Below are positions 10,748-23,100 of a stretch of 64,000 nt of DNA, piece by piece. The notes under the pieces are model-generated. The model saw nothing but the letters and a program-made list of their open reading frames with translations, was not told the origin of the DNA and made no database searches. The stretch lies in NCBI GenBank assembly GCA_029964075.1, contig CM057149.1:26612197-26676196 (forward strand), read 5' to 3'. Position numbers and translations under genes: made by a program. Numbering within the stretch: the first letter of the stretch is position 1; each line of letters opens with the position of its first letter. The DNA comes from Patiria pectinifera. Taxonomy: Eukaryota > Echinodermata > Asteroidea > Valvatida > Asterinidae.

Positions 10748-13700
10748 ATGATGTACTATGCATTGCAATAACCAAAAACATGATCATGTGGATTTTACAC
10801 ACAAGTGTCTTGATTGTCTGTCAATCAAGTTGATTTTCTCACATAATTTGCCTTCATAATATAATGTGAGCAATAATTTTGATAGGATTTATAAATTTGA
10901 AAAACACTGACACATGTGCTTGTATGTTGTTTGGATCACTAACAAAAATATGGATGTTTTTCTATAAAGTTCTATTTTCAACCAGTTAGATATTTTGAGA
11001 ATCAAAATAAGGTTTTGTAGGACCCTCCAAGCTGTAAAGTGTAGTTTTAAAGTTTTATATTGCTTATTTGTACACAAGCTTCCAAATAGTTTATGCAGTA
11101 AAAAGTGGAAATTGATGTATATTCAGGAAACGTTTGTTTTTGCCTTTGAATGATTCTTTATTGTCATAAATATATAGCGCGTACATTTCACCTAGAATGC
11201 TTTTGAAATATGTCACAAGACACTGCATATTTGCAACTGAAATATAATTGATCATTGATAATTAAGTTCAATGGATTGTCAAAGTGCTTCCTTAGTCCAT
11301 TTTCATGAGTTTGTTGTAATCTACCAGAACATTTGCGATAGAATGATACTGAAATTTGTACCAACTGGATAACAGTTGACATCTTGTGTTATGGGCTCCG
11401 TGCACAAGTACCCCCTCTACGGTAAGAAAAGGAGACTTGGGAAAGACCACTGGGACAGACACTCAAACGCATTGCTGACGACGCCCAGCGCTTACGCGAA
11501 GACGCTATAGCTTTGTGAACGTCAACTTCATAATAAAATATAGCTGCGTGTACTTTGCAAACGTACATTACGCGTGCGCCGTGTGTCCCGTCAACGGGGC
11601 TCTAGCAAGTGGTCAAAAAGCGCCCTCTCCGTTTGCGCACGGAGCCCATACCAGTCACCATGTACAACAAAAGTTTGCTTGCGGTATGAATCACATTGTA
11701 GGATCATATTCCTTCAATTAGTTAAACATCATGCAAGTTTAGTCAATAATGACGCAGTAAATAGACACGTATAGCATTCTATCTAAATCTAGCTATATAA
11801 GCAAAAATATATCTATGGTTGTGGTTCAAAGTCAATAACTCGGGGAATGAAAAGTCGAAAAAATTATTTTTGGACATTTGTAACGTTTCCTGAAAAGTCG
11901 TAGGTTAAGAAATCGGATTTTGATTGGAGGAAATTCCTGTTCACAAAAGTTGCAACTTATGATGGACAGACGGAATTCCCACACCGCATCAAACCACGCA
12001 CACAAATTCAATCCTGTAAGAATGATATTGTAGTTATAGTAAAACGGTGGAAAATTGTCATCAGAAATAGCACTTTCTTAACTGAAATATACCGGCTACT
12101 GTGTACAAAGCTGTATATGGTATTCGACTTTAACTTTATACATCAATTGTAACTTGTTTCAACTTTATTAATGAAAACGGTGATTTCGTGTTTCTATATC
12201 GATTACACTGCAAAATTTTGATGGGCACATCTTGATTGCAGAGGATTGTGAATTCTAATGAAAACGCTATTTTCTGCCATATCGGTAAACATTTGAAATC
12301 TTTTATATTCAAAACGTTGTGAACCAGGCCAAATGTTTGTTATAAAGTATGTGAAGTCATTAATTGACAATTATGTCCACATTCCATGAAGTAGTGTGTG
12401 TAGAAACTGCCAAATTGAACAGATTGAAAATATATCCTATGCACTTTAATGTGATACATTCTAACGGATTTAAAATATCAATAAGTATATGCAATTGTGT
12501 ACGATATATTTTTTACACGATAACATGCATACTTGAGGATGATTTCTTCTATTATGAGCTCATAATTGTTAACTCCACTTTTTCCAGTATCACACTTGTG
12601 TCAAAGTAGAACTTACTGCATATACAGTCGAATCTCGTTAGTACAAACTCTGTTAATACAAAGTTCTGGTTATAACAAACATAAAGCCTTAGTCCCGACT
12701 GTGCATTTATGTGCACAACGAATGGGACTGATGTTCGTTCCTCTTAACACAAAATTCTGATATAACAAACAATTTGGCTGGGTCCGAACGAGTTTGTATT
12801 AACGAGACTCGACTGTATATTGAATTGAAACCTACACTTTTGAATGTTGAATTTTATGCGGTCATCGAATAAACTCCGCTTCAAGAAAAGCCATATTATA
12901 ATGCTCCTGAAACTCGTCGTTTTTTCATTCATTTATTGGACGTGCTTGAATGTTTTACCTAAACTCCTCCTTCTGAAATAGGATAATGGACCAAAATGTG
13001 AGAATATTTCCTGTTCCCCCAGGGCGTCCCTTGAACTTAAATTTTCGGATTGAAAATTGCTTACTTTAGAGAACTGTCACAAAATGTTTTTGTCTTTTTA
13101 ATTATGAACCAAATTGTTAGAGACCCGAACTTTGGATTCGTGGGATTTTGTTTAACTTTTTTTTCTGTGCAACCAAACATTTTTACTTTTACTGGAATGG
13201 AAATTAATTTGAAAGTGAATTGAACCCCGAGGTACGTTGAAGTCGACGACTTGCTGATGTTAAAAGATGTCAAGAAAAAAAGTATCCCTCAGCGAAATAA
13301 TGAAATTATGAACTATGAAAATGATACACAGTAGCGTAAAGTGATTTTTTTCATTGGTGTAGGGGGTGATAAATTTGTTTCAGGATATTTCCTGCCGTGA
13401 ATAGAGCGGAAGGGATCGGGAGGGGGCGTCGCTGCATTTGAGTTAGTTTTCAGGTTTTTTTTGCGTCAGTTTACTTTCATGAAATTGCTAAGATTGTCGT
13501 AAGGCATCTTCTGTCCTTTTGTCTCCCTCGTTAACCTTTCTGATAGTGTTTTGGGGCGTGTGGGGATGAATGGGTTTTTTACCTGTCTCCCCCCCCCATC
13601 CCGACGGCACTGATATAGGTTTGAGTATAACCCTTCGGTAAAAGTTTCAGATTGCTTGAAAACAAAAATCGTGTAAATGAGAAATGCTCGTTTTATGCAT

Positions 13701-13890
13701 TTATAATCTGTCAATTGCATTGTACATGTATTTTCTCCCTGAATGATTTTGTAAATTAATGATCCTGTTATAGTTTAATCTGTTTTGTCTGAAGTGTTTG
13801 CCGTTCATTTGCGAGGGTTTTGTATTCCAACTTCCAAAAGAGCTGTTGAAAATATTAACGTCTATCATAGTGACCGTAACACAAGATACT
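10748..13890. other. 3' flank of gene A (duplicated with unit B)
   Basis: Noncoding AT-rich DNA matching 35550-38800 with moderate divergence and indels. Blocks near 11390-11660 (a CpG-containing TTGCGCACGGAGCCCAT region) and 13490-13600 are better conserved than the rest. A pogo-like MITE sits at 12625-12815. No exon with convincing splice sites or coding conservation was found. Confidence 0.6.
12625..12815. mobile_element. pogo-like MITE with TA target duplication
   Basis: Terminal inverted repeats CAGTCGAATCTCGTTAGTAC / GTATTAACGAGACTCGACTG, flanked by TA (12623-12624, 12816-12817). CAGTCGA-CTCGTTA ends are typical of pogo/Tigger-type elements. Unit B (around 37408) lacks it and runs straight through TTGAATTGAAA, so it inserted in A after the A/B split. 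Confidence 0.8.
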
Positions 13891-13896
13891 GATTTT

Positions 13897-13902
13897 TTTA
13901 TT
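13897..13902 (-). terminator. Gene A poly(A) signal AATAAA
   Basis: The plus strand reads TTTATT, giving AATAAA on the coding strand about 160 nt after the gene A stop. Gene B and gene C have ATTAAA at the equivalent distance (38804-38809 and 60110-60115). The conserved spacing argues that these are the real 3'-end signals and fixes exon 8 as terminal. Confidence 0.6.
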
Positions 13903-14061
13903 TCACCCATTCCGGCAATTTCCTACGATTATGCATGTTTTAATGCTCATCTACTTCTACCTTTAAGCCTATATTTTTTTCCATGCGTAAGCCAAAGATT
14001 ATGCCAAACACAGCAAATAAGTCGATGTCCTTGAATTGGAGTCGTTATCAGGTGAACTATT

Positions 14062-14129
14062 TTACTCAAGAGGGGTGTCAACCCGTCCTTGCTCTATGGT
14101 GTCACTCACGGTAACAGTTTCCACGTCTT
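14062..14129 (-). CDS. Gene A exon 8: acidic C-terminal tail and stop
   Basis: It follows a TTTCAG acceptor and encodes EDVETVTVSDTIEQGRVDTPLE then TAA. The reading is supported by gene B, which ends EDVETVTVSDTIPLE-TAA; the 21-nt difference keeps frame and both use the same stop. ACC|GTGAGT inside the exon looks like a splice donor, so alternative splicing is possible. An AATAAA signal lies about 160 nt downstream, so I favour a terminal exon. Confidence 0.75.
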
Positions 14130-17100
14130 CTGAAAGAAACAGGAAATACTTACAAATGTTACAACTCTGAAGAAACGCCTATATGGCTTTCATTGACAGC
14201 ATTTTAATGTGCTTTTTTCGGGGGGGGGGGGGTTAAGAGCGCCAAACTTGTGAAATTTTATAACCAAAATACCACTGTTTGGAATTCAAGTACCTATATA
14301 GGCTTGAAGCTAGTAAAAAGTACTCTCAAAAGAAAAATGGAAGCTGCCGACAACTACATAGAAACTGCTTGGGAAATCAACTGGAATTCGCTTCAATAGA
14401 AAGGCAGCTAGCTATTCGCTATTTGCACGTTGTTGTAAATTGTTACAAAAACGAGGCGACATGGCTAAAATATAGACACTCTCGCCTCGTTACTACACGG
14501 AGGCTGCTATTACGCAAGAAGCCTTCCAAATGGCCAAAGATTGTCAGCCTCACTTTCAATTCAACCTAGCCTAGCAAAAGGTTTTGTTTGCCTAGTAGAT
14601 TTTTTTTAAACTGTCTCTATACAACCGGAAGGTTCTAGCCGGACTCATATTCAGCCGATTCTGTGTATAAAAGGAATGAGTTCTCACCTTGGCGGCAGAC
14701 CACACCGGCATCCTTGGTGTGGTTACATGCAACCTCCTCCCAGCAAAACGAGGGGCAGTCCCAGATCTCACTCTCCGACCCATCGCACGCGAGGCCGTCC
14801 ATGTACACGGGGCCTTCCCCTTGGCCGAAATGGGCGCCGGACTTGGCCTCCGCTGCGCCCGAGAAGCCCAGCTGACGACAGACCACCTCGGCATCCGTCA
14901 CATCCCAGTCGGTATCGCAGAGGGTGCCCCATGCGTTGCCTTGGTAAAGTTCGACGCGGCCATTGGTGTGGTTCGAACCGCCGACCAACCGAATGATGTC
15001 TGTGGTTAAAAATTGATTTCTAGTGTTAATCCGGGAGATATATGCTTTATGGGAAGATGTATTTTGCGGCATGACTTGCACTTCGTAAATCAGCCTTAAA
15101 AAAGCCACGAAATTATATAAAACCTGACAATTTAAACCGCGTCGACTTATTGATACAAACTACGCAGTGTGTTGTTCTACTCAGAACGAAACCCTCTTGT
15201 CGATCTTTGATGTTACCAATCATAATGCGACACACCAGCTGGGTTACGAACAACTACATTTTCTCTTTCCCTGTTACCTCTGACATCCATGATTTTGTAA
15301 TTTTGGATGCATTCCTTATTAAATTGTATTCTTCCTCAAAGAGTGATCATGTGAAGCAAACAACATATCCAACCAGAAAAAACCCAGTTTGTAGCCATTT
15401 GTAATGACAATTGTATGACAAATTACAAAGTTATGAGGTAACAGGGACAGGAATAATGCCACACTTAAACGTTTAGAATGACCGATGTAGAAACTGGCAG
15501 GCATGTTCTGATGTGGAGGGCGTTGTTACGCACAAAATCTAGAACCCCCAATAAAGGCCTATACAGGGTGAGTCAAAACAATAACGAAACCTAAATGGCA
15601 GGACCAATCTTTGAATGATTTTTTTTTCTGTAGCACTTCCAAAATCTACGAAATGAAACCCAGCCATTAAACTTTGTATTAGTATAAGAATCATTTAAAT
15701 CACTCATGTACTTTTCAAAGTACGGAATTTTGAACACAAACACCGTTTTAAAGTTCTGTCCACGGATCACAAAAAATGTAAGTGTTCTTTCACTAAAAAG
15801 AAAACTATTCTCATATGCATGTGAATTGTTTTCGTTTTGCTGAAAGAACACTTTACCTTTTTTGTGATCCTTGGACAGAACTTTCAAACGGTGTTTGTGT
15901 TCAAAATGCCGTAACTTGAAAAGTACATAGAGTATTAGAATGAATCTTGTATTAAAAGAAAGCTCATTGATTGGGCTTTCATTTCCTATATTTTGAAAGT
16001 GCTGCAGGCAACACTTCATTCAAAAATTGGTCCTGCCATTTGGATTTCGTTTTTGTTTTTACTCACCGTGTATAGCTTTTATTTCTAAAGCACATAAACA
16101 AATACGGGAAGACGACTGCAATTTTTGTAAAACCCTTCAGGTAGTGTGGAAATTCGTATAAGGACACGTTTGAGTGTTCACTATTTAACAAAAAACTCCT
16201 TACTGGGTTTGCATGTCACTCCGGCTACGTGTGAACCGTTACACCGCTGGATGCTGCTACAGACAAACGGGCAGTCGACCAGGCGCCTCTCAGACCCTTT
16301 GCAGGAAACTCGGTTCATCACGATGGGTACTTCCTCCTCACTCTCCTCCAAGGACACGCTGGTGGCTTCCTCTGCTTCTAAGAAGCCCAGCTGATGACAC
16401 ACGATGCTGGCCTCTTTCATGTCCCAGCCGTTGTCGCATATCGCACCCCAAGCATCGTCGTGGTAGATTTCGACTCGACCGGAGCGTTTCCCATCACCGT
16501 CCACTAGGCGGACTGTACCGCCTGGGACTAATACGAAAATAAAACGATTTTAAATTGCAAGAGATTATAGTGGTTGGGTATGATTGAGTTTCGTAACATA
16601 CAAACATCGAAAAACAACAGACCAATGAGAAGTTTTACTGACGGACAATTCAGAGTCACTCATCAGCCCTTACAATCGCTGCGATTATTTCATTTGTAAT
16701 ACCAAGGATCAACATTTCCTCTGACCTCAATCCAGACAGTTAAAAGGACAAAGAACTCTAACGATGCTGAACTTAAACGGATTTTACAACAAATGTACCA
16801 CACATATCTAATGAATTGCATGTATCTCAGAGCGTGTTCTTTGTTGTTTAAATTTAGTGACAATAAATTCATATTACAAAACCACTGCCCTCTAACTACG
16901 CCCTCTAAGTTCAATACTCTCTAAATTCCAAAGAGTGAAAATTCACTCCATTCGAGTGAAGATTCTTTTCCACAGTCGGAAACTCGGGACTTGACGTTTT
17001 TAGAGTGAAATTTCTTCAATTGTAAAGATCGAGTTTTCACTCGAGCTTCGACTGAAGAGGATAATTTTTCAGACTATTTCAATCGAAAATGAGAGTGATT

Positions 17101-20100
17101 TTCACTCTAAAACGTCTAGTCCCTAATTTCACTCTTGGCTTCTTTTATTTATTATTTCAGATAAAGCAATTATAATCAATCAGAAACGTTTATAGTTTTT
17201 TACAATGGAAATAAAATTCAATAGATATCGCTTGTATACATACACGTTACAAATACTGTCAGTTGTGACGGATAATATAATTCCTTTGTTTTCATCATCA
17301 GAGTTAATTTTATGAGAATGATTTTGCTTTTGGAATACGGAGGTGCTTATAGGCCAGTATTATAAAAGGATGGAAGCGCGGTTTCATATTAAGAAGTGTT
17401 TTGTTATGCTTCGTTTTATTTGTTATTTATTTATTATTTTTTTTTTTAGGGGTATTTTTTTTAAATGAAAGAAATCGTTCATAACGCATGAGCTGATTTC
17501 ATGATTCATTCAATTGAACGAACACACTTGACTCCAAAAGCTTCCAATCATCTTCTTATCATCATTCACACGAATTAGTGACACAACAAAAGTTCGAAAT
17601 TACCTCGGCATCCTAGCACTTCCAAATTTAAATAACACTGGCTATGACTCCAGGTAGCTGGATATATGCGGATGAATCTGGTCACCAGTTTCACAGGGAA
17701 GGTGACAGTTACTGCTCCACCTGATCCATTGTTACCCTCCAACTGAAAACAGACACGAATCATAGACAGATTATCACAATATTTTTAAATTCGATCGAAA
17801 GTATCCGTTGTCTAGTTCACATTATGCCAGTACCGTGTATAGGCGTGACAACTGAAAGTAAAGTAAAAGGTTGAAGTTGCCTGGGGCTGTCTTGAATTTA
17901 ACAGATCATGTTGGGGGGGGGGGGCGGTACCATCATCCAATGGGGGCGCTGTTCTAACCGGACGATCATACACAATATCGGACAAAAGATGGCGTTTTTC
18001 AGTGAGGCACAGGCGCAAAATTCCAAGTAAAAAAAAGGCAGTTATTTTGTTCTTAAAAGGGCACTTTTTTAAAGACACTTGTTAAAAAAAGGCACTCTTT
18101 AAAAATATTGGGGGGGGGGGAGTTAAACACTAGTGAAAAAGGACACTTGAGTGGAAAAGGGCAGTCTTGGGGGGGTCCCTAAATACCTCCTTCCCCCCCC
18201 CCCCGCGGCTACGCCTATGATACTTACTTGTGCTCGTGCGTTTTGGACGAACGTACGACGGACGTTAAGTCCTCAGCCAATAGAAAATCTTAACTCCACT
18301 CCAAGCTCCACCCACTACGGCCGTCTAATTCCACATGGCTGAGTTGGTTGTTGCATTTTATTTGTATTCATAGGAAGCACTGGCGTAAATCCGTGTGTAG
18401 GAATTGTGCACGGGCGGCGGAACCGGGGGAGGATACTAGGCCCACAAAAGTGCCCCTCTCTCAGTTATAAATGTGCCCCCTCGAGATGAAAACAAAACTG
18501 CCCCTCAAACACAAACGTATATGAAGGATATGATCGCGCTACAAATAAGATGTCTCCTCTCTTGTAATTTCAAAACCGCCCCTTGAAAACACAAGTACCC
18601 ATCTCGCATTAACAAGATTGTGCACCTTCTAAGATGGAAAACTACCACTCGAAAGCACAAATACCCCTCTCTCAATGATAAATTTGTGCCCCTCTCGAGA
18701 TGGCAAGTTGGCCATCTAAAACAATAGTGCTCCTCTCGCGATAACTTCTCGAGATGGAGAGCCGCCCCTCGAAAGCACAATAGTGCCCCGCTCGCACCGT
18801 TAAAATTGTGCCCCCTCTCAAGATGGAAAACTGGCCCCTAAAAAATAATAGTGCTCTTCCACGCAAAAAAGAAAAGGTCACTGAACTGGCCATCAAAAAC
18901 AACAGTGCCCCTTTCGCGATAAAACAGAAATGTTCTCTCTAACATAACTGGGTAAAAGAAAAACAAAGAGCAAGATGGACAACGTATTCATAATTTGTTG
19001 CTCGTCATACAGGTTTGTTGCGAAACGAACGGGACCATATTCTTTTCCCTCCACTTTCAAGTGGTGCGGGGGGGGGGGGGGGCTTGAGCCCCTCCCCTAA
19101 AAGTCTTGTTAGTTTTGTGAATGAGAACGTATGATTTAAAAGAACCCAGCGTCTTAAACCTACAGATCTTTGCAGTTTGTGAACGAGAACGTAATATTTG
19201 AAAGGGCCCAGCGTCTTAGATCTAAAGGTCTTTGTTGTTTTGTGAATGAGAACATAGGATTTGAAAAAACCCAGCGTCTTTGACCAACCGATCTTTGTAG
19301 TGTTTTGAATGAGTACGTAATATTAAAGAAAAACCGGCGCATTATACCTAAATGTCTTTGTAGTGCTGTGAATAAGAATATAGAATTTGAAATAACCCAG
19401 CGTCTTAGACCTACAGATATTTGTAGTATTGTAAATGAGAACGTAAGATTTGAAAGAACCTAGCGGCTTAGACCTACAGATCTTCATAGTGTTGTGAATG
19501 AGAACGTAAGATTTGAAAGAACCCAGCGTCTTAGGCCTACAGATATTTGTAGTTTGTGAATGAGAACGGAATATTTGAAAGAGCCCAGCGTCTTAGATCT
19601 AAAGGTCTTTGTAGTTTTGTGAATGAACACGTAAACTAAAGATTTGAAAGAATCCAGTGTCTTAGACCTACCGATCTTTGTATTGTTTTGAATGAGAACG
19701 TAAGATTTGAAAGAACCCAGCGTCTTAGACCGACAGATCTTTGTAGTTTTGTGAATGAGATCGTAATATTTGGAGAAAAAAGAACACAGCGTATTAGATC
19801 TAAAGGTCTGTGTAGTTTTGTGAATGTGAACGTAAGATTTGAAAGAACCCAGCGTCTTAGCCCTACCGATCTTCGTAGTGTTGTGAATGAGAACGTAAGA
19901 TGTGAAAGAACTCAGCGTCTTAGAGACTTACAGATCGTTGTACTGTTGTGAATGAGAACGTAATATTTGTTAAAGAACCTAGCGTACACCCAGCACACCC
20001 TCATACACAGACACACCTTCATGAAATATATTTTAGGAAAGCATTTAAATATAAACCCGTAGGGCTACTAGCTTTCCACGCCTTGCGAATATGTAATAAA

Positions 20101-23100
20101 CATAAAACAAATTAATTTTCTTAATGAGAAATGAAATATTAAAAAAAATGTATGATACAAATCAAATGCCATTAATCTCTCAGAGCAAATATTAATAATG
20201 TCTGTAAAGCGACATGTTCAAGACAGCTGCAAAAACTAGTTGTGGACATGGATTTTGAGCCACATTTTGGGATTTTCATTTGTGCAAATATTGGAGGAAT
20301 TGGGAGAAACCGAGATTCAAGATTCAAAAAAGACATTTATTCCATAAAATAACAAAATCACTATATAACGACCATATAATAAACAAAAATAATGTACGTT
20401 TGGAAAAAAGAAGAATTATGATCTATGTACAAGAGAAAAGAAAGAGCATGTGGCTGTTTAAGTAAGCCGAGGCTTGTGAAAAAAAAACAGCCAGTACAGA
20501 CAAAAAAGAATATTAGCTTGTATACCCCAAAACAGCATCACCTTTAAAAATCTACGAAATCTAACAAACCTATCGCCGGGCCTACACAGCATTGGGGTTA
20601 AATGCGAAGGCTTTGCGTCTAGCGTTGTTAAGCAAATTTAATCCAATTACGTACAGTGACGCTAAAAAAAGCAGTGAAATCAATGCACCCCAAAAACATG
20701 GCCTTTTTAGTGTTCTGTTTTTCAGTATGATTGTAATGTTAAATTATAACAGATTTTGAAGAAGAAATTTTACACTTCATGTCAGTGAAAAAGATCACCG
20801 TAATTGATGCCGAAACGTCAATACTGGTCACTGGTAAAGCTGAGAAAGTCGTGGAGAAACCGTTCGAAAAGGTCCCCAAATCTTTTTACTTATCTCAATT
20901 TCTAGGCATCCTCACAAGTTGTTATTTCACGAGTTTTGAACACTGTTATCATCTAAGTATATTCCGAATTTCAGCTCTAGGGGTTTTCTGCCGACCAAAA
21001 GAACACGTATTAATTGGCATATTTGTTAGCGTGTCGGCGCGGCGTGACTTCGCTTGGTCTCCTGATCGACCAATGGAAGCTGGGGAAAAGAGTGATATTG
21101 TATTAATTAATAACTCGTGAATGAGGCGCTAGTGCAATTTATTGCACACCATAATGGATAGGAACCTTATTAATATTCGCGAGGCTTCAAAAGATTGACA
21201 GATATTGCAAACACCAGTGTTACAACTTTGAACAATGGACGTAACCAAGCCTACTTCTCCTATTTCAACGAAAAAAACTGAACATTTCAAGGTAGTGATT
21301 TTTTATCACATAGTTGGATCATTATACGGGAAACAAACTCTGATAGTTGCATGAAGATACGGTCTTCCAAACGGGAGAAATTGATTTGCAAAGATTTCGA
21401 CCGCGAACATCAACGTGTCTGTGTGCATGTTGTTTCATTCGAAATAAAGTATTACGTAACCTTCAGATATCAGCCTCCGCAACCACAGGTGGAGAATCAT
21501 TCTTGCTCCTACCATGGTTACAGAGTGGGATTTTCTTATTTCAGGCAACTTTATTCCCGTGCTTCTATAAATATAATGCAACAATACCAACTCAAGCCCT
21601 TGTTGAATTAAATGGTTGTAGTGGGTGGAGCTTGGGGTGGAGTCTGCAAAATTAATATTTTCGATTGACCGAGGACTTAACGTCCGTCGTGCGTTCGTCC
21701 AAAACGCACAAACACTACTAGGCCCTATTGGATAGCGTCAGACTAATCACCGAACTGGTTAAACCACCAGTTAAGTTACGTTTAGTTACTCGCGGCGTCA
21801 AAATCGAGTCATAAAGTACTGCCAGAAAGTAAATTGCTGCATCGAACAAACCCGCCCTCATAGATCCATCCCATCACTGTCGCCTACTTACCTCAATGGT
21901 TTGCCCGTGCGTATCGGTTAAGCTCTGCCAGTCATCCGACTCACCAGTCAAACTATACCGTACCGTGAAGGTTCTGATATAGTGGTTGCCACCTGAATGT
22001 CCCGTCACGACGACGCCAGTGACGCCAGTGTAGGCACCCAAATCCACCTGGATCCAGTCATCAGTCCCACATGGATTACTTGGAAGCCACCACCCTCCTG
22101 CAGAGAATATAATTTAGGTTCATACACGGACAAGAATTGCATGACTTTATATGCAGGCAGCGCGGCAAATATTACTGGTGGTGGAGACTTACTGGACTGT
22201 TAAAATAACTTGGTTTATGCCTAAATGGAATGGGTTAATTTGGTTTTCGTTTTCAAAAATACTTTATTGTCGAATGATTCTATAAATCAACATGCGTGTT
22301 GCCACCATTCGGATTTTCAGAAGATGTTCTTTATTGCTCTTTCTACCATATAAAGCTACCTTTAATGTTCAAAAGCATAAACAAAATGTGTTGATGCTTC
22401 TGGACGACCGTTGACGCTTGTTGACGCTTGTTGACGCAGTTCAGTAGGACCCGTATTGTGCACGCGGCACCAGCAAACTTTGTCCTTTTGGAAACTCGCA
22501 CGGCGCCCTCTTCAGCCCAGCGTGGCTTTGAAAACAGACTCACCGGAATTTGGACGAGCCTTGGTTGGGACATATGAAGAATCCCACTGGGAAGAAGCGG
22601 TGATCCCGCTATCCGGGATCGCACCACTCTCCATGCCTAATGGCCCGGCGGTACATGGGAATCCTGGATAACAGATAAACATCTTTGTTTATTTACTAAT
22701 ATCTCCATATAGGGCCTATAGTTATTGAGATATTAACGTCTGCAAATGTCCACCGAGCATGTCAGCGAAATCCTGAAAATCCTGCCTCATCAAACAGAGG
22801 AACCGTGAAGAAATGTCCGGTTTTAGATGGAAGGGAAACAAGTCATTTCTTCAATTTCGTCATGTTTAAAATATAACTTCGTTTACAGTTGCTGATCCGC
22901 TCATGTCTTGAGGCAGATGATCATTGATGGGTTTCGAGTGTCATGTATTTACCTGAAATAAGAGGCCTTGGGACAACTGCTTCTTCTTCCAGAGGATGAG
23001 CTGAATGCACTCCTAAACAGAATAAAAACAGAATAAAAACAATAGTACTAATGTTTCATATTCTCCTGAATTGACATTGGCATTTGATTGCCGGTAAGAC

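Larger units (their letters stand above)
18229..21710. mobile_element. Possible 3.5-kb composite bounded by ~100-bp inverted repeats
   Basis: GTGCGTTTTGGACGAACG, GACGGACGTTAAGTCCTC and CCAAGCTCCACCCACTAC occur in order at 18236-18328 and in reverse complement at 21618-21708. Whether this is one long element or two solo elements in opposite orientation is unclear. The interior has a 113-aa frame (20779-21120) without recognised motifs. Confidence 0.45.
17743..21891. other. Gene A intron 4, largely transposon-derived
   Basis: Contains a poly-G MITE-like piece (17915-18215), an inverted-repeat pair (18229-18330 and 21605-21710), the CCCCTCTCGAG element (18430-18960), a 62-bp minisatellite (19100-19985) and unassigned AT-rich DNA. 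The equivalent intron in gene B is only 1.1 kb, so A expanded by insertion. Confidence 0.7.

Noticed and set aside
14676..15009. Plus-strand Pro/Arg-rich reading frames over SRCR exons (also 16213-16542, 39519-39788, 40962-41336, 60826-61095, 62269-62607)
   Set aside because: They are antisense to well-supported SRCR exons and owe their length to the GC-rich coding sequence on the minus strand.
19100..19985. CRISPR-like regular repeats
   Set aside because: The ~62-bp units are contiguous and diverged with no unique spacers, and the genome is clearly eukaryotic. It is a minisatellite.
20779..21120. 113-aa plus-strand frame as a gene
   Set aside because: No recognised motif, no splice or promoter context, and it lies among repeats in gene A intron 4.
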